Assembly (NCBI GenBank): GCA_949752745.1
Contig: OX457024.1
Span: 46,194,490-46,258,489, forward strand
Direction: 5' to 3'
Length of the DNA stretch: 64,000 bases
DNA from: Protula sp. h YS-2021
Lineage: Eukaryota; Annelida; Polychaeta; Sabellida; Serpulidae
Part shown: positions 30,059-41,407 of the stretch, piece after piece
How the letters are laid out: each line of letters opens with the position of its first letter
Numbering within the stretch: the stretch's first letter is position 1
Position numbers and translations under genes: made by a program
The notes under the pieces: model-generated
Seen by the model: only the letters and a program-made list of their open reading frames with translations
Told to the model about the DNA's origin: nothing
Databases searched by the model: none

Positions 30059-32207
30059 TCGGCTTAGACGGTGCTGGAGAGGACTGTTGTGGTCTCTTCC
30101 TCTTCAGTGGACGTTTGAAGGAGGAGCGAGACATCCTGGACATCAGGGCATAATCTTGCGAAAGCGAACGACTTTCCTGGTTCACCCTCTCTATCTCGGC
30201 GGGAGGAAATAGTTCTCGTTCCTCCAGGATAGGTGCATGACGCAGGTCCCGCAAACCTTTGACACTAGACCAGCAGTGCTGGAGAAAGGCATCTCGACGT
30301 AAGTAGACCATTGAAGTCATCAAAAAAGTGGAAAGTTTGACCACGTCTCGGGTAGCTAAGGCCAGGCATTCCATCAATTTAGCAGACACGGGATCACTAA
30401 GGCGAAGTTCTTCCCAACGCGACTTTAGTGCTTTAAGTGCATGATCTTGAAAAGACATAATGTTCAGGATGTGGCGAGAAGACGCCTCGATGGTCTTTGC
30501 GTCTTTCTCCACTAATGGAATGTCTGAGTCACTACGCACTGTGGGCATCCAGACTGTACGCTTCACGGGCTGCTCCAGTGCCTCTAGGGGAATTTTTTCA
30601 TCCGCTGACCGATATGGTCCTGGTCGTACTGAGCAATGTTTAGATAAATGGAAACGCGACAACGTGCGACCCTCACCGGCGTCCATCTTCTTGAACTCTT
30701 TCGCGCGGACCGTGACAGCATGAGCAATGCCCTCACTGGTGGCTAGTGCGATAAACGAGTCCTGTTGTGGTGGAGCTGCCTGAGATGTCATCCGAATGGG
30801 CGGATCCTCCTTATCTAAATTTGGGGAGCCACAGGAGACCTCTGCTAAGCGGGCTATCTCTTGAATGGCATCCCTGAACGGCACGTCTTCTGGTGCAATC
30901 GTAGAAGCAGAACTCGAGGGGGCCGCGTCCTCGACCGATGGGGCAAGATCTGGTGGAGAGGGAGTACGGATGGGCCGTCTGCCCGCTGCCGCTGGATCTC
31001 TCCAAAGTCGATGCCCTTGGCCGGGAGAACGCACCTGCTCCACTGCCCGTAACGGTAAATGACAACGGGAATGTACTGACGTACCCTCGGATTCTTCTTC
31101 CCCGTCTTCCACCTCCGACTCCTGTTCATCAGATGCTGCTTCTGGGAGTTGGGATTGTGAAAAATGTGACATGTGGGGTTCCCCTATTGGGGTGTAAATT
31201 TCTTTCTCCCTGTTGCTTGGGACTGCTGCTAGGGGAGAATTTTCCATCGGCCCGATTTCCTCATCATCTTCCAGCAATGCGGAGACTTGGCCCGAAAGGG
31301 GCACGCCCACGGAATCCTCCTCGCTGATGGTGACCGTTTCGGGAATATCCACGTTAGAGTCCAGCGGGAGGTGAGGTACAGGCGAGCCCGATATCGCTGC
31401 CACTGACTGAATTTCCGGAGGAGGACGAGAAACCGTAGCTGATGGTTTAGGCTTTTGCCTTTGACTAAGCAGACTCTCCTGCTTCTGAACTTGACTCTGT
31501 AAATCCAAAAGTTGTTTTTGCAGTTGTGATTGCATAGACAAAAACGCTGAAAATTCACTCGGGAGACGCTGCAGCTGAGGAGGGGGGGATAAGTCCTCTC
31601 GCGGGGGAATGCCTAACTGGCCTGTAACCGCCGAAAGTACTGTTCCCGTATCCTTATGCGTTAAAGTCACTTGTTCCTCAGACGGGGACTTAAACGCCCC
31701 TCCTGGACTGCCACTCGGTTTCACTCTAGGAGGTGAGGCCCATGCCTCGCGGAGACGATCCCGTTCTTGCCCTTCCGGGATGTCCAATTCTGCTACAGTC
31801 TCAGAAAATGCACGTCCTTTACTCTTGGACTTTTTATGTCTCTTAACTGGCGTAGCGGATTCCGATTCTGCACCAGTGTCTACGTGTACGGGGGTGGAGA
31901 CCTGGCCCAGAATAACGGAGCTAGCCTTCTTCATGGTATCACGAATAAATTCACGAGTAACAAACGAAGCTGACGAAAGGAATTTGCGCTTATCCCTCCT
32001 GCGCTCGTTCTTGGTCCTATTCCGTAATAGGACTTTCCAATCCTCTGGAGAAAGATGTAGACACTCGCCACACTGGCTGTCTGGCTCACACAGAGGTATT
32101 CCACTATTCCGTCTACAGCGGTCGCAGATGGAGTGGGGGTTACACGCGGTTGGAGGATGGATACACTGAGGCAGTAACGGTGGAGAATGTAGACTGGCCT
32201 CTGTCAT
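29970..32207 (-). CDS. DIRS ORF1, gag-like protein
   Basis: 745 codons from ATG at 32207 to a stop at 29970. In DIRS elements this first ORF occupies the gag position and presumably packages the RNA. The N-terminus has a cysteine cluster (CDRC, then C, then QCGEC, about residues 26-50) that looks like a zinc-binding module, followed by a basic stretch (RTKNERRRDKRK). The middle is low-complexity, rich in Ser, Pro, Gln and acidic residues. A more ordered block follows (ALEQPVKRTVWMP to TSMVYLRRDAFLQHCWSS), conserved in both degenerate copies. The C-terminus is basic and Pro/Gln-rich. The frame also extends upstream to 32267, but a splice acceptor abuts this ATG (CAG at 32212-32210), so 32207 is the preferred start. 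Its 3' end overlaps ORF2 by about 89 bases. Confidence 0.85.
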   Translation of the reverse strand: MTEASLHSPPLLPQCIHPPTACNPHSICDRCRRNSGIPLCEPDSQCGECLHLSPEDWKVLLRNRTKNERRRDKRKFLSSASFVTREFIRDTMKKASSVILGQVSTPVHVDTGAESESATPVKRHKKSKSKGRAFSETVAELDIPEGQERDRLREAWASPPRVKPSGSPGGAFKSPSEEQVTLTHKDTGTVLSAVTGQLGIPPREDLSPPPQLQRLPSEFSAFLSMQSQLQKQLLDLQSQVQKQESLLSQRQKPKPSATVSRPPPEIQSVAAISGSPVPHLPLDSNVDIPETVTISEEDSVGVPLSGQVSALLEDDEEIGPMENSPLAAVPSNREKEIYTPIGEPHMSHFSQSQLPEAASDEQESEVEDGEEESEGTSVHSRCHLPLRAVEQVRSPGQGHRLWRDPAAAGRRPIRTPSPPDLAPSVEDAAPSSSASTIAPEDVPFRDAIQEIARLAEVSCGSPNLDKEDPPIRMTSQAAPPQQDSFIALATSEGIAHAVTVRAKEFKKMDAGEGRTLSRFHLSKHCSVRPGPYRSADEKIPLEALEQPVKRTVWMPTVRSDSDIPLVEKDAKTIEASSRHILNIMSFQDHALKALKSRWEELRLSDPVSAKLMECLALATRDVVKLSTFLMTSMVYLRRDAFLQHCWSSVKGLRDLRHAPILEERELFPPAEIERVNQESRSLSQDYALMSRMSRSSFKRPLKRKRPQQSSPAPSKPSAQPQQPPVKKPKPSPGSKTEGPAPQSFR

Positions 32208-32230
32208 ATCTGAAATGCAAGCAGAGAAAA
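32208..32230 (-). promoter_or_regulatory. Splice acceptor just before DIRS ORF1
   Basis: On the - strand TTTCTCTGCTTGCATTTCAG ends two bases before the ORF1 ATG. The + strand copy A has the equivalent TTTTCTGTTGCAG three bases... before its ATG at 11126. Conservation in a diverged copy suggests the element's leader contains an intron. The donor was not located. Confidence 0.45.
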
Positions 32231-32389
32231 ACAACGGTGAGAATATGTAGTATAAAACAACGCACAAAACTACATTTCTCCGTGCTTTGCTTCAACTGCA
32301 AGCTTTAACCTTCCAAGCTGTGTTTACAATTGCTTAAACACCGCAATAACTCGCTGGGTCTAAGGAAAGACGAAAAGAGATGCTTCCCG

Positions 32390-32560
32390 GAACGATAACG
32401 TTCCCCGGGCCGTAACGGGCTGGACCGTAATGGCACCACCCGTGTCGGATATGGATCTCTCTTGCCTCAGATGCACCTGGGACCATCGGACCGTAACGGG
32501 TTTTGTGAATCCCGTTGGACCAGAATGGTCTTCTCGCACCCGTGACCGTAAGACCACAAA
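32390..32560. repeat. CCGTAACGG-type word cluster in the DIRS leader
   Basis: Variants of GGACCGTAACGG recur (GGGCCGTAACGGGC, GGACCGTAATGGC, CGGACCGTAACGGG, GGACCAGAATGGTC, TGACCGTAAGACC) in about 160 bases. Related words (GGGCCGTTATGGTCCC, GGGACCGACATGGTCCC) occur near the other end at about 26390-26520. Function is unknown; a binding site for an element protein is possible. Confidence 0.4.
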
Positions 32561-33084
32561 GGGAAAACGGTCCTGGCAAAGAAAATGACCCTCAGACGTC
32601 ACAGAAAACGTCTCTTTTCGTCGGAGAACGCTGTCAGACTTGCAGAACCTGCTCTACAAAGACTGAGAAGCGACCCATGGAGTAAAGCTTAAGCAAAAAC
32701 TGGCCATTTCCGCGATGACACAGCTGGCTGGTAAAGCTTGGAGTCTGATCAGGTCCAGCAGCCTGAAAAGATCCTACTCCTAGACGAACTGAGGTGGAAC
32801 TGGTAAGTTCCTCGATCTGAATGAAAGTGGAGAAAGAGGCGCACTTCTCGGGACTAGGAAAGTGTCTCCGTGATCGTGCAAACTCAACCTAATCAGACCG
32901 AAGAGTAAGATGGCGAATAAACACACTTCGGCTCCATAAATTTATCCCAACGCACAATAATAGATAAAACAATCCATTAGGCAGTGAATTAAGTAAAAAA
33001 TGAAGCAATTCGCACCTTAAACCAGTTCCCTTGCTGCAAAAAAACCGGCAGCACACAGAATGGCGTGTTGTAACGACGCCACGC

Positions 33085-33282
33085 AAAAAGGGAATGTCGT
33101 TTATACGAGACTAGCAGACGACGTCTCGGGCATTCTGATTGGCCATAGGATGGATGGAAGGGTTAGAGTATCTTGAACAGTACCTCAAAAAGTTCTTTTT
33201 TATATTGCGTGGTAAATATTACTGGAAGGGAACCCATTAAAAGTGGAGATAAGCGAATTCAAAGCTTTTGCGAAGTAAAAAC
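33085..33282. repeat. DIRS right (5') inverted terminal repeat
   Basis: 33085-33249 mirrors the left repeat. The outer 33 bases, ending GCGAAGTAAAAAC, are specific to this end and are complemented in the internal complementary region. Confidence 0.92.
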
Positions 33283-36200
33283 ATATATTTTTTAGACACA
33301 TACAATTATCCGCATTTGACCTATTTACTGGAGAAAGGGCGGGGGAATGGTGTCAAAGATGACAGTCTCTAAATTTTGTAAGCGTGCTTTAATATTAACA
33401 CCTTTAAAAACAAAGAAATATAAAAACGCTTTTTGTCTGTGTAGTTAATAGTTTGAAGAATATCTATGCGCGTCCTCCCTCTTGCACTAGAGCTGAATAA
33501 TGTCGTCCCTTTTGCAAAATGTTAATACACACAGAAAAACCTGTGTATTGCGGACACTTAACTAGCAGGTATTTTTTCATTTATACACAAGTCCAGAATA
33601 GGCAGATTCTATATATCGAATGAGTATGAACAGTAAACAAATGCTATTTTATATGGTTTCTTTTAGTATAGAACGATAACCATTAAGATTTCTATCATTT
33701 TAAAGGGCTTCCGAAAATTTTACTTCATCGGTTTATTCACAGGCTTCAATAAACGAATCAAAGAAAACGACATGGATTTATCTGACATATTGACATCCTA
33801 CAACCACTTGTCTTGCATCATTTGCAACTACCACAACTTTTTGTGCCCTTAATAAACAGGTTTTAAAACTAAATAAATCAACTGATTTTCACAATAGCCT
33901 GGTATAAAATGTCCGCACTAAACACCTGTCCACAATATTCAGGGTGCGCACAGCACAGGTTTTACCGTAATTAAATTTTATTAAGATACGCTAATGCCAA
34001 TAAAATTGAAACATATCATATTAACAAAAATGTTATTGTGGATAGGTATATGTTTATGGATGATTTATGTTTGTCTTTGAAAGAATATTGCTGTCCTGTG
34101 TTTATCACGGCGGGTTATTAAAAGCACAATATTTCAATTTAGCTTACATATTTATGGAATGGCAGAATTCATAATGATACAAAAGAGTGTAATCTATTTA
34201 TTCCACTATTTATGTATATTTCTTCTTATTTTTTCGAGTCTTTGAAACTCACTGTGACGCACGATTGCAGCGTGAAGTATTTCAATTCCCGCATTTCAAT
34301 CATGACAGCCTTGACATGCGTTTAGGATATAAAAAAGAAAATTGCATTAAATAAAGCAACCAGCCTCTTTATCTTCTCAAACAAAGTATCAGGAATTTGC
34401 TTGCTTTGACATAAATAATTATTTCTTAACACGTCGATAGATTTGATCTTACACAAAGCAAAGGCAAAATGTTCCAAAGAAACAAAACGAATTGCAAAAT
34501 TAAACGGCCTTTGTATATTTTCTGTAAGTTATGGAAAAGTTATGTTTCTTCTTGCAGAAAATAGATTACTATTGTGCTTTGACTTATCACGAACTAATAA
34601 AAAATCCTTTGCACTCAGACTTTTTTCTTTCAAGTGAACTTTCCGCATCGTAATTTATATTGCTTCATTCAGAGTTTTAATGATTTTATTCATTTGATAA
34701 GAACAAAGAAGGATTGTAAGGCATCGTGGATGCATTCGCTTAAACCTTCTTTTGTAAGTTTTCAATAATATTATTATTAATATCCGGATATAAGCCATAC
34801 AAAATTGTTCACTTGTGAATGTTCAATGTCGAAGTTCCTAAAATGGACCTGACAACAAAAGGCGTCGATGCTTTTATGTCGATTTTATCTGCTATGGCCA
34901 TAGTACTTGTAGAAGATTTGATTGGTTGACTGTTTTCAATGCATCGTTTAGATGATATTATTAAATGGTTTCTATGAATATAAATTTAAAAGTGGTTGAA
35001 TTTAAAGTAACCAAATACTTCTACCGACTTAATGTAGTGCTGTAAAAATATTAAACATATATATGTTTATTATTAATTAAAATAAAATATGCAAAAAAAA
35101 ACAAGAATAAAAATCTTTGCATTATAAAGAAGAAGAAAAGTTCAAAATGAGAAACATAAACCATGAAAAAGGTTTGATTTTGCTTTAATCAACCTTGACA
35201 CACTGGGGTACTGAAACGACAGTGACTTTTTTCTTTAAATTTATGGCCTTTTTCACATTTATTGCCAAATTTGAGATATGGCAGATCAAAACTAGAATTT
35301 TGGATGTCTTTAAATCGATTTCAGGACCAAATATCTGAAATTTTATTTAAATATCAAATTATAATTTGAGATATATAAATTAATTTTACATGTAATTAAT
35401 GAATTCTTGATATCAAGCAATGAATTTTAGATATAAAAAAATAAATATTAGGTATCTTTAAGTAATTATTGATACCTAAAATACGGTAATAAGATAGTAA
35501 TAAAATTTGAAATATATTTAAGAAAAGTTTCAGCTCAAGGTAGTAAAATTGAAGACTTAAAATGGAAGTGTTCTCAGCTTCAAAAGAAATTGACATTTTT
35601 ATAAAAAAAAAATCGTAGAATATAAAAATAAAAGTCAAGTAGCTAAAAAATATTGTGCGTTATGAAAATAATACGAGATTTTTAGGAAGAATGAAAACAA
35701 AATCAGCAAAGTTTATATTTATTTTATTGCGTAATGTTAAAAATCTTTTCCTTAGCAATAACTGTAATATTTTTAATGCAAGCGCCTCAACCACACGATT
35801 ACAACTTGATGGATTTTTGCGATACCGCCGTCATTAGTTGTTTCAAATGTTCATTTGGTAATATCACATGTGCCCCAAATTGATAACTGCTGTATTTTGA
35901 GCTCAGTTTTAATTCAAAAAGATACATCTAAAAAATAAATTTGCTGTTTTTGGTCGCTGTTACGACTTTTTATCGCCTATTTTTATCAGTCTTATAGAAC
36001 ATATAGAACTCTCTATATATTGTAACATATGCGATATTGTTATATTTAAGTTACTTGTATCATCATATTGTATTTAAAATATCAGCATCAGAGAGACAAA
36101 GTTCACAACTAAAGATAATTAATTGCTTTAAAACTAATGTTTTGTACTTTGTTAAGCATTCAATCTGCCTGAATTTACCTTCATATTTTAAAGCTATTTG

Positions 36201-36372
36201 TGAAAATTGATAGAAAAAATTTAAAGAATGCAGTTTGAGCTTGTTCTGCAATGAAAAGGCGCGATATAGACTTAATAGTTTAGTTGTGATAAGAGTTTAA
36301 AGGGGAGTTTTAATCAGCTTAGCAGAGCAGTAAACGATAAATTGTACAGGCATGACTGTTATTGGTAGTTAA
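33283..36372. other. AT-rich intergenic DNA
   Basis: No coding exon or RNA gene is supported. Between about 35270 and 35480 there are several copies of GATAT/GATACCTAAA words with weak self-complementarity. Confidence 0.5.
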
Positions 36373-36922
36373 AGGCCCAACTGTAAACGCTGCTTTTAGC
36401 CATGGCACCGAGTCCGCCCCTTTTCTCACTTTCTTGGAGAAGGCCATCAGTCAAATTTATATAGATTTTACAACCGTAAGATAAATGTCTTTGTGCGATG
36501 TGCGAAATGGCCAACTGAAGATAACAGTTAATTTATCTGTGAGTCCAGCTTAGACAAAGGAGTTGAAAAGAAAAATTTGTGAAATGGATTTTGCTGGAAG
36601 TGGCTCCCTATAACATGCTGGACAATGAGCTTCAATGGGTCTATGTTTTGACAGCGTCAATCAAGCAACAATTAGATCGCGTAAAACACGTGGAATTTAC
36701 AATGAGGTTGGGCCATTTTTAAAATTGTGATATGATTTAAAGTTAAATTTTGATGTAAACTCTTTTCAAACAGTCGTAAAAATACTTTTAGTGTGATTAG
36801 AAAGTAATTGTTAACTCATCGACCAAGAAGTACGCGAGGAAATGATGTTGCCTCGTTGAGCTCCAGAATCATGAAGAAAATGGGAGGGGCTAGAGGCTGC
36901 TTTTATAGTCCTCGTTGGGCCT
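36373..36922. mobile_element. AGGCCCAAC MITE, copy 1, flanked by TTAA
   Basis: A 550-bp non-coding element. It begins AGGCCCAACTGTAAACGCTG and ends with GTCCTCGTTGGGCCT, the inverse of AGGCCCAACGAGGAC. It is flanked on both sides by TTAA (36369-36372 and 36923-36926). A second copy lies inverted at 49878-50491 with the same subterminal AAAGCAGC words. No transposase. Confidence 0.85.
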
Positions 36923-36926
36923 TTAA

Positions 36927-39900
36927 CGAGCACAATCAAAATAAAATTTAAAAAAAACCGGTTTATAACCTCTGATGAATTACTCTTCTCATAATATTGA
37001 CAATGTGAATGAAAACCAACAGAGATGAAATATAAAGCATTTGAACACAGATCCAGTTCTTAGAAATCTTCGAACTAATGACCAAATACTGGCGTCATTT
37101 CATTGATGCTTCAAATTTAATTGTGCAATGGGAACATTTACTAATAGATTATATTGTACAGTGTGACGAACTCAAAGAATTAAATTAATTCAAATCTTCT
37201 CATGCAAATTATATTTTTATTTTTGTGCACATATTTTCAAATGAATTTAGACTGTGGGATTTTTATTTAGAAGTTATGTAAAACTGCCCATGTGAGCCAA
37301 TGGAGTATGAAAAACATGAAGGAGTATGAAGTAAAGTAATGTTCATAATTCTTGTTCAGTCTGTCTATATTTATCACGAAAGGCTAAGTGCAACTGTTAA
37401 TCTTTATCGCCTTAATATATCATCATTATAGGCATGTGATTCGATAACAACTATAAATAGATCATTACGGCCATCTTAGCATTATAGGGATGCATTTATT
37501 CTAATGCGAAATTGCTTTGTTAAAGTATCGCCTTTCATTTGCCATATTAATGTTTTTACGATTGCACGGAACAGATAAGAAACTCCATTGGACACCTTTT
37601 GTACTGATTAACTGGGCGAATTATAAGTCAAACGGCTGAAAATCCTTGATACCATTTAATAGACAACAAGTGGTAATGCATAATTTTGCTTTGACAACTA
37701 CTTATCGTGAAACACATTACGGATAGCAACAAACAAAAAAATAAGGCATGACCTTGATCTTTGAAAGTGACACATTCTAAAAATCTGACAAACTTAATAA
37801 AAATGAGCGTTCAATCCAGGTATGTTCTTTGTTCATATAAACTCTACATATATTAAACCGCATCCATATTTAATGTATACTAAATTCAAGTAAGGATTAA
37901 ATTAAAGAGCTATTAGCCATACAGACCGCACGTTTAGACGTTGCAAAAGAAATTAAAACCACTATACCCATCCCGATATGAATTCTTCCATAGGGAGATG
38001 GCAACTCGCTGGCACAAGTAGCAGACATTGCGCGGGCGCTTCGATCCAGCGCCTAAGAGAACAATATGTAAACTAGCACGAGCGATAAAATAATTCGTGA
38101 CTCAATTTCATTACAGTTCGTCCTGCAATAACATTGTGAAGAGAGAAATTTAGCTGAAATATCCTTATTTTTAAAAATGTCTGTCTATTAATTTGTATAA
38201 GATCAGGCATTTTACGCTTTATAGAATCTCTTCGTCAGCTACAAAATTTGTTTGTGCATGGGAAATATCCAGCTTTTTTGTTACATGTCGTGCAAAATAA
38301 TTGAAGTTTGTTACGATTAATTTTAAGCCATTATGGCTAAATCAAATCAATGGACTCTTTATTTAATAAAAGTAAAATATTTAGTGTTCGTACAGCGATT
38401 TCCAGAACCTACAATCTCCGTACTCATCTGACATGAACCGAATAGAACACTTTAAGGCATAGTCATCCATAGATTGGCAAAAAATCTCGTAATGGAAAAA
38501 ATCGGCTTTTTGTGTCGATGCCACGGCGCGTTAATGCATTGATCCCGGCAGGCTGAGAGCACGCCAGATATTGAAAACTGTAAAACGCACCATAAACTTC
38601 ACAGAATATTTGCGTATTTATGGCGAATATATGTTTTGTTGCTGTGAGAACTGTTCAGAACTTTATGTTGAATGTTTCCTTAAATATCACAATTTACATC
38701 TGCAATTGCATTTTTAAACTGCGTGAGTATATTGGGATGAACTGAAGTCTGGCAATATAACAAATATGCTTGTGCTTTCAGCGCAATAAGCAAATTGCCC
38801 ATAATGTTCCAATTCAAAACTTGCAATATTTTTCTTATGGCCAAGCCATGCTTATAACAGAGTGGCTGTGAACAACAGTAACTAATCAATCATTATCATT
38901 TTAATGTACACTCAACAATAACAAAACACCATATCTTTCAGGCATCAAACAAGTGTTGTTGCTTTCAAATAACTATGCAGATCATTCGCAGTAGATAAAA
39001 ACTTTATATCTTGACATCATAAAATCCGCTTAACACCTTGCAAAATTGGCACGAACATGTTCAATATAAACAGAACCAGAAACATAAACAGAACCAGAAA
39101 CCCATGACTGGACAATCCCAGAAATCGGACCACCCTGCAAATCGAACGAAAGACCACTTTATGCCAATCTCAAATGCCAATGTTAAACCCCGCAAATACG
39201 ACCGGTCATAGAGCAAACAAAGCACGCATGGGCTGAATAAACCAAATTTGGTAATTTTCAAGAACATGTTACGTAGTTAAAAACTTTTTAAATAGAAAGA
39301 ACAGAGGGAATATAATTGCAAGGTGGTATTTAAATACACCAGTTTTAATTGGCACTTTGGCACAGTATTTTTTGCCCCTTAAATCAACTAAATAATTTCT
39401 CTGTATTCGAGCCAGATAATTTATTCGCACAGAAAGCAATTGATCCTTTACTTGTATGTAAGGAGCAAAAACATGAGCAGGAACAATAAAATTGAAAAAA
39501 TACAACGGGCAAGAAAAAATTTGAAGAACTGTCACTAGAGGATAAACTGGATATAATGTCAAAAAGTTAAGAAAAAAGTCAAATATAGTTAGAAAACAAA
39601 TTTGTTTGACTGGTCTTTAAAAGAAGTTTTTACAGATTTTGATTAAACATTGATCGTATTCAAATGCTTTTTAAGTTTGTAGGAAAACTGGTTGAAAAGA
39701 CCAACATGCAAATTGTGTTTTATTTTATTGACTGTCATACTGTATATCATTATAGGTAATTATACATCTGTATTTACTCAAACCCCCGAAATTGGACTAT
39801 TTTCGCGCAGTCTCAAGTGTGGTCCAATGTCCGGGACCCTGTTGTATACACAACAAAATTATTGCCTTACTTACGACGTGATAATGTATTGATATAACAC

Positions 39901-40089
39901 GCATTTAAACAATGGGAAGGGCAGTCGTTGCTCAGCCGTTGAGAACAGAAACGACACCTGCAACTTCTGCGTTGTTAACAAATTATCTTTTTTTGCAAAT
40001 GTAGGCCCAGGCTTAGCGGAGAGCATCCCACCCTGTGAGAAAAGGTATACAGATTTTATTACGGGTACGTCTGACACATCTATGTTTTA
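36927..40089. other. AT-rich intergenic DNA
   Basis: Only short unsupported open frames are present. A 17-base direct repeat, AACAGAACCAGAAACCC-like, occurs twice at 39068-39102. Nothing else was recognised. Confidence 0.5.
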
Positions 40090-41407
40090 GACCCTGAATG
40101 CCCAGAAGAAATAGTTAATGTTATTAAGCCGTTTGACAATTAAACCTCCTGTGGATACGATTGAATACCGATGTTTATTGCAAACAAAATTAGTAATATA
40201 TTTTCAAAACCTTTGGTTCATGTGTATTATCTCTCTTTTAATAATGGTATATTCCCAAATAAGATGAAAATAGCAAAAATTGTTCCCCTCTTCAAGTCTG
40301 GGGAATTTTACTAATTACAGACCGGCGCCTCTGCTGCCACAGATTTCCAAAATACTAGAAAAATTATTCATAACCGTTTAACTTCATTCATAAAAGTATT
40401 TTTTGAAGAACAGTACGGCTACAGAGAAAAACACTCTGCTTTCCTTGCTCTCATCGATTTAATTGAAGAATTAACGAATATAATTGATGATAAAAATCTA
40501 CGGTTGGTGTGTTTATAGATCTAAAGAAAACTGGAATTATATGGCGTGAAAGGAGAAGCTTTACAGTGGTTAAAGAACTATCTCTCTATCTCTCACACCG
40601 TGTACAGTATGTTAAGTTTAATTTGACATACTGTTGTGAAATTTGGGGTAACACAGCGCTACACATTGTAGATCAAGGTGACAGACTATCACCAACAAAT
40701 CTGATAGTTGCAGAGTATAAAGTGCTTAAGTTCCCTGACTTGGTAAAGATGTATATATATTTTATATCGGGCTAAAACAACAGGTTACCTGAAAGAATTA
40801 AGAACAATAACACTAGAAAACATGGTGATTTTTCTGTCTTTTATAGAAGGACAAAACTGAAACAATTTTGTATATCTGTGACAGGAGTATGTTTAGGGAA
40901 TCAGCTAGATGTGAAGCAAAAAACAAGTAAAACCACTTCTCATTTCAAGATAGCTTATAAACGATCCATAATTAGTACATATGACACTTTAAACTAAGAA
41001 ACTAATTTTCTCATTGTCAGAATATATGTGTGAATGTAGGATGTATGTGTGTATACTTATTTTTTGCTTGTTTTTTTTTTTTACTTTTGTATTTTTGCGT
41101 ATATTGTTGTGGCTACGATTGATGTAAGATACATAGCAACTAGACATGCCAAATTGTACAAAGACATGCTACGACACAGTAGATATATTAATAGTCAATG
41201 TAAAGCAGTAAATAAGGTAATAGTGTAAAATGTAATATGTAGCGTATGTAGCAATTTTATTTGCATACCGAGGTAGATTATTCATCATAAGTTTTAAAAC
41301 TTTTTAAATTTATCCTTTACCAAATAGGTGAATTCCATTGGAATTTCATGCAATATACATGTACACTATTTTTTAAAATGAACTTGAACTGAATTGAATT
41401 GAATTAA
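40090..41407 (+). pseudogene. Decayed non-LTR (jockey/CR1-like) retrotransposon
   Basis: In shifting frames the segment reads the early fingers and palm of a LINE reverse transcriptase: IFPNKMKIAKIVPLFKSGE, then EEQYGYREKHSAFLALIDLI, then VFIDLKKT, then GVKGEALQWLKNYL. The catalytic FADD region is missing. The C-terminal ORF2 end follows: LKFPDLVKMY, then LPERIKNNNTRKHGDF, then CISVTGVCLGNQL, then FKIAYKRSIISTYDTL. The 3' UTR ends at a short (TGAAT)n-like tail near 41385-41407, as in CR1-like elements. It is internally deleted and full of stops. Confidence 0.8.

Larger units (their letters stand above)
25315..33282 (-). mobile_element. Nearly complete DIRS-type tyrosine-recombinase retrotransposon
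   Basis: An 8.0-kb element on the - strand, with its 5' end at the right. It has inverted terminal repeats, an internal complementary region (25601-25716), a gag-like ORF1 (32207-29970), an RT/RNase H ORF2 (30058-27944) and a tyrosine recombinase (27968-26887, frame-disrupted). There is no integrase and there are no direct LTRs. DIRS elements replicate through a circular DNA that the recombinase integrates without a target-site duplication. The internal complementary region joins complements of both outer ends, and its junction near 25667-25671 marks the termini used here. About 0.9 kb between the recombinase and the inner repeat, and about 0.9 kb of 5' leader, are non-coding. Preservation suggests a fairly young insertion. 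Confidence 0.9.

Noticed and set aside
31609..32169. 186-codon plus-strand frame opposite DIRS ORF1
   Set aside because: Shadow of ORF1; no family resemblance and wrong strand for the element.
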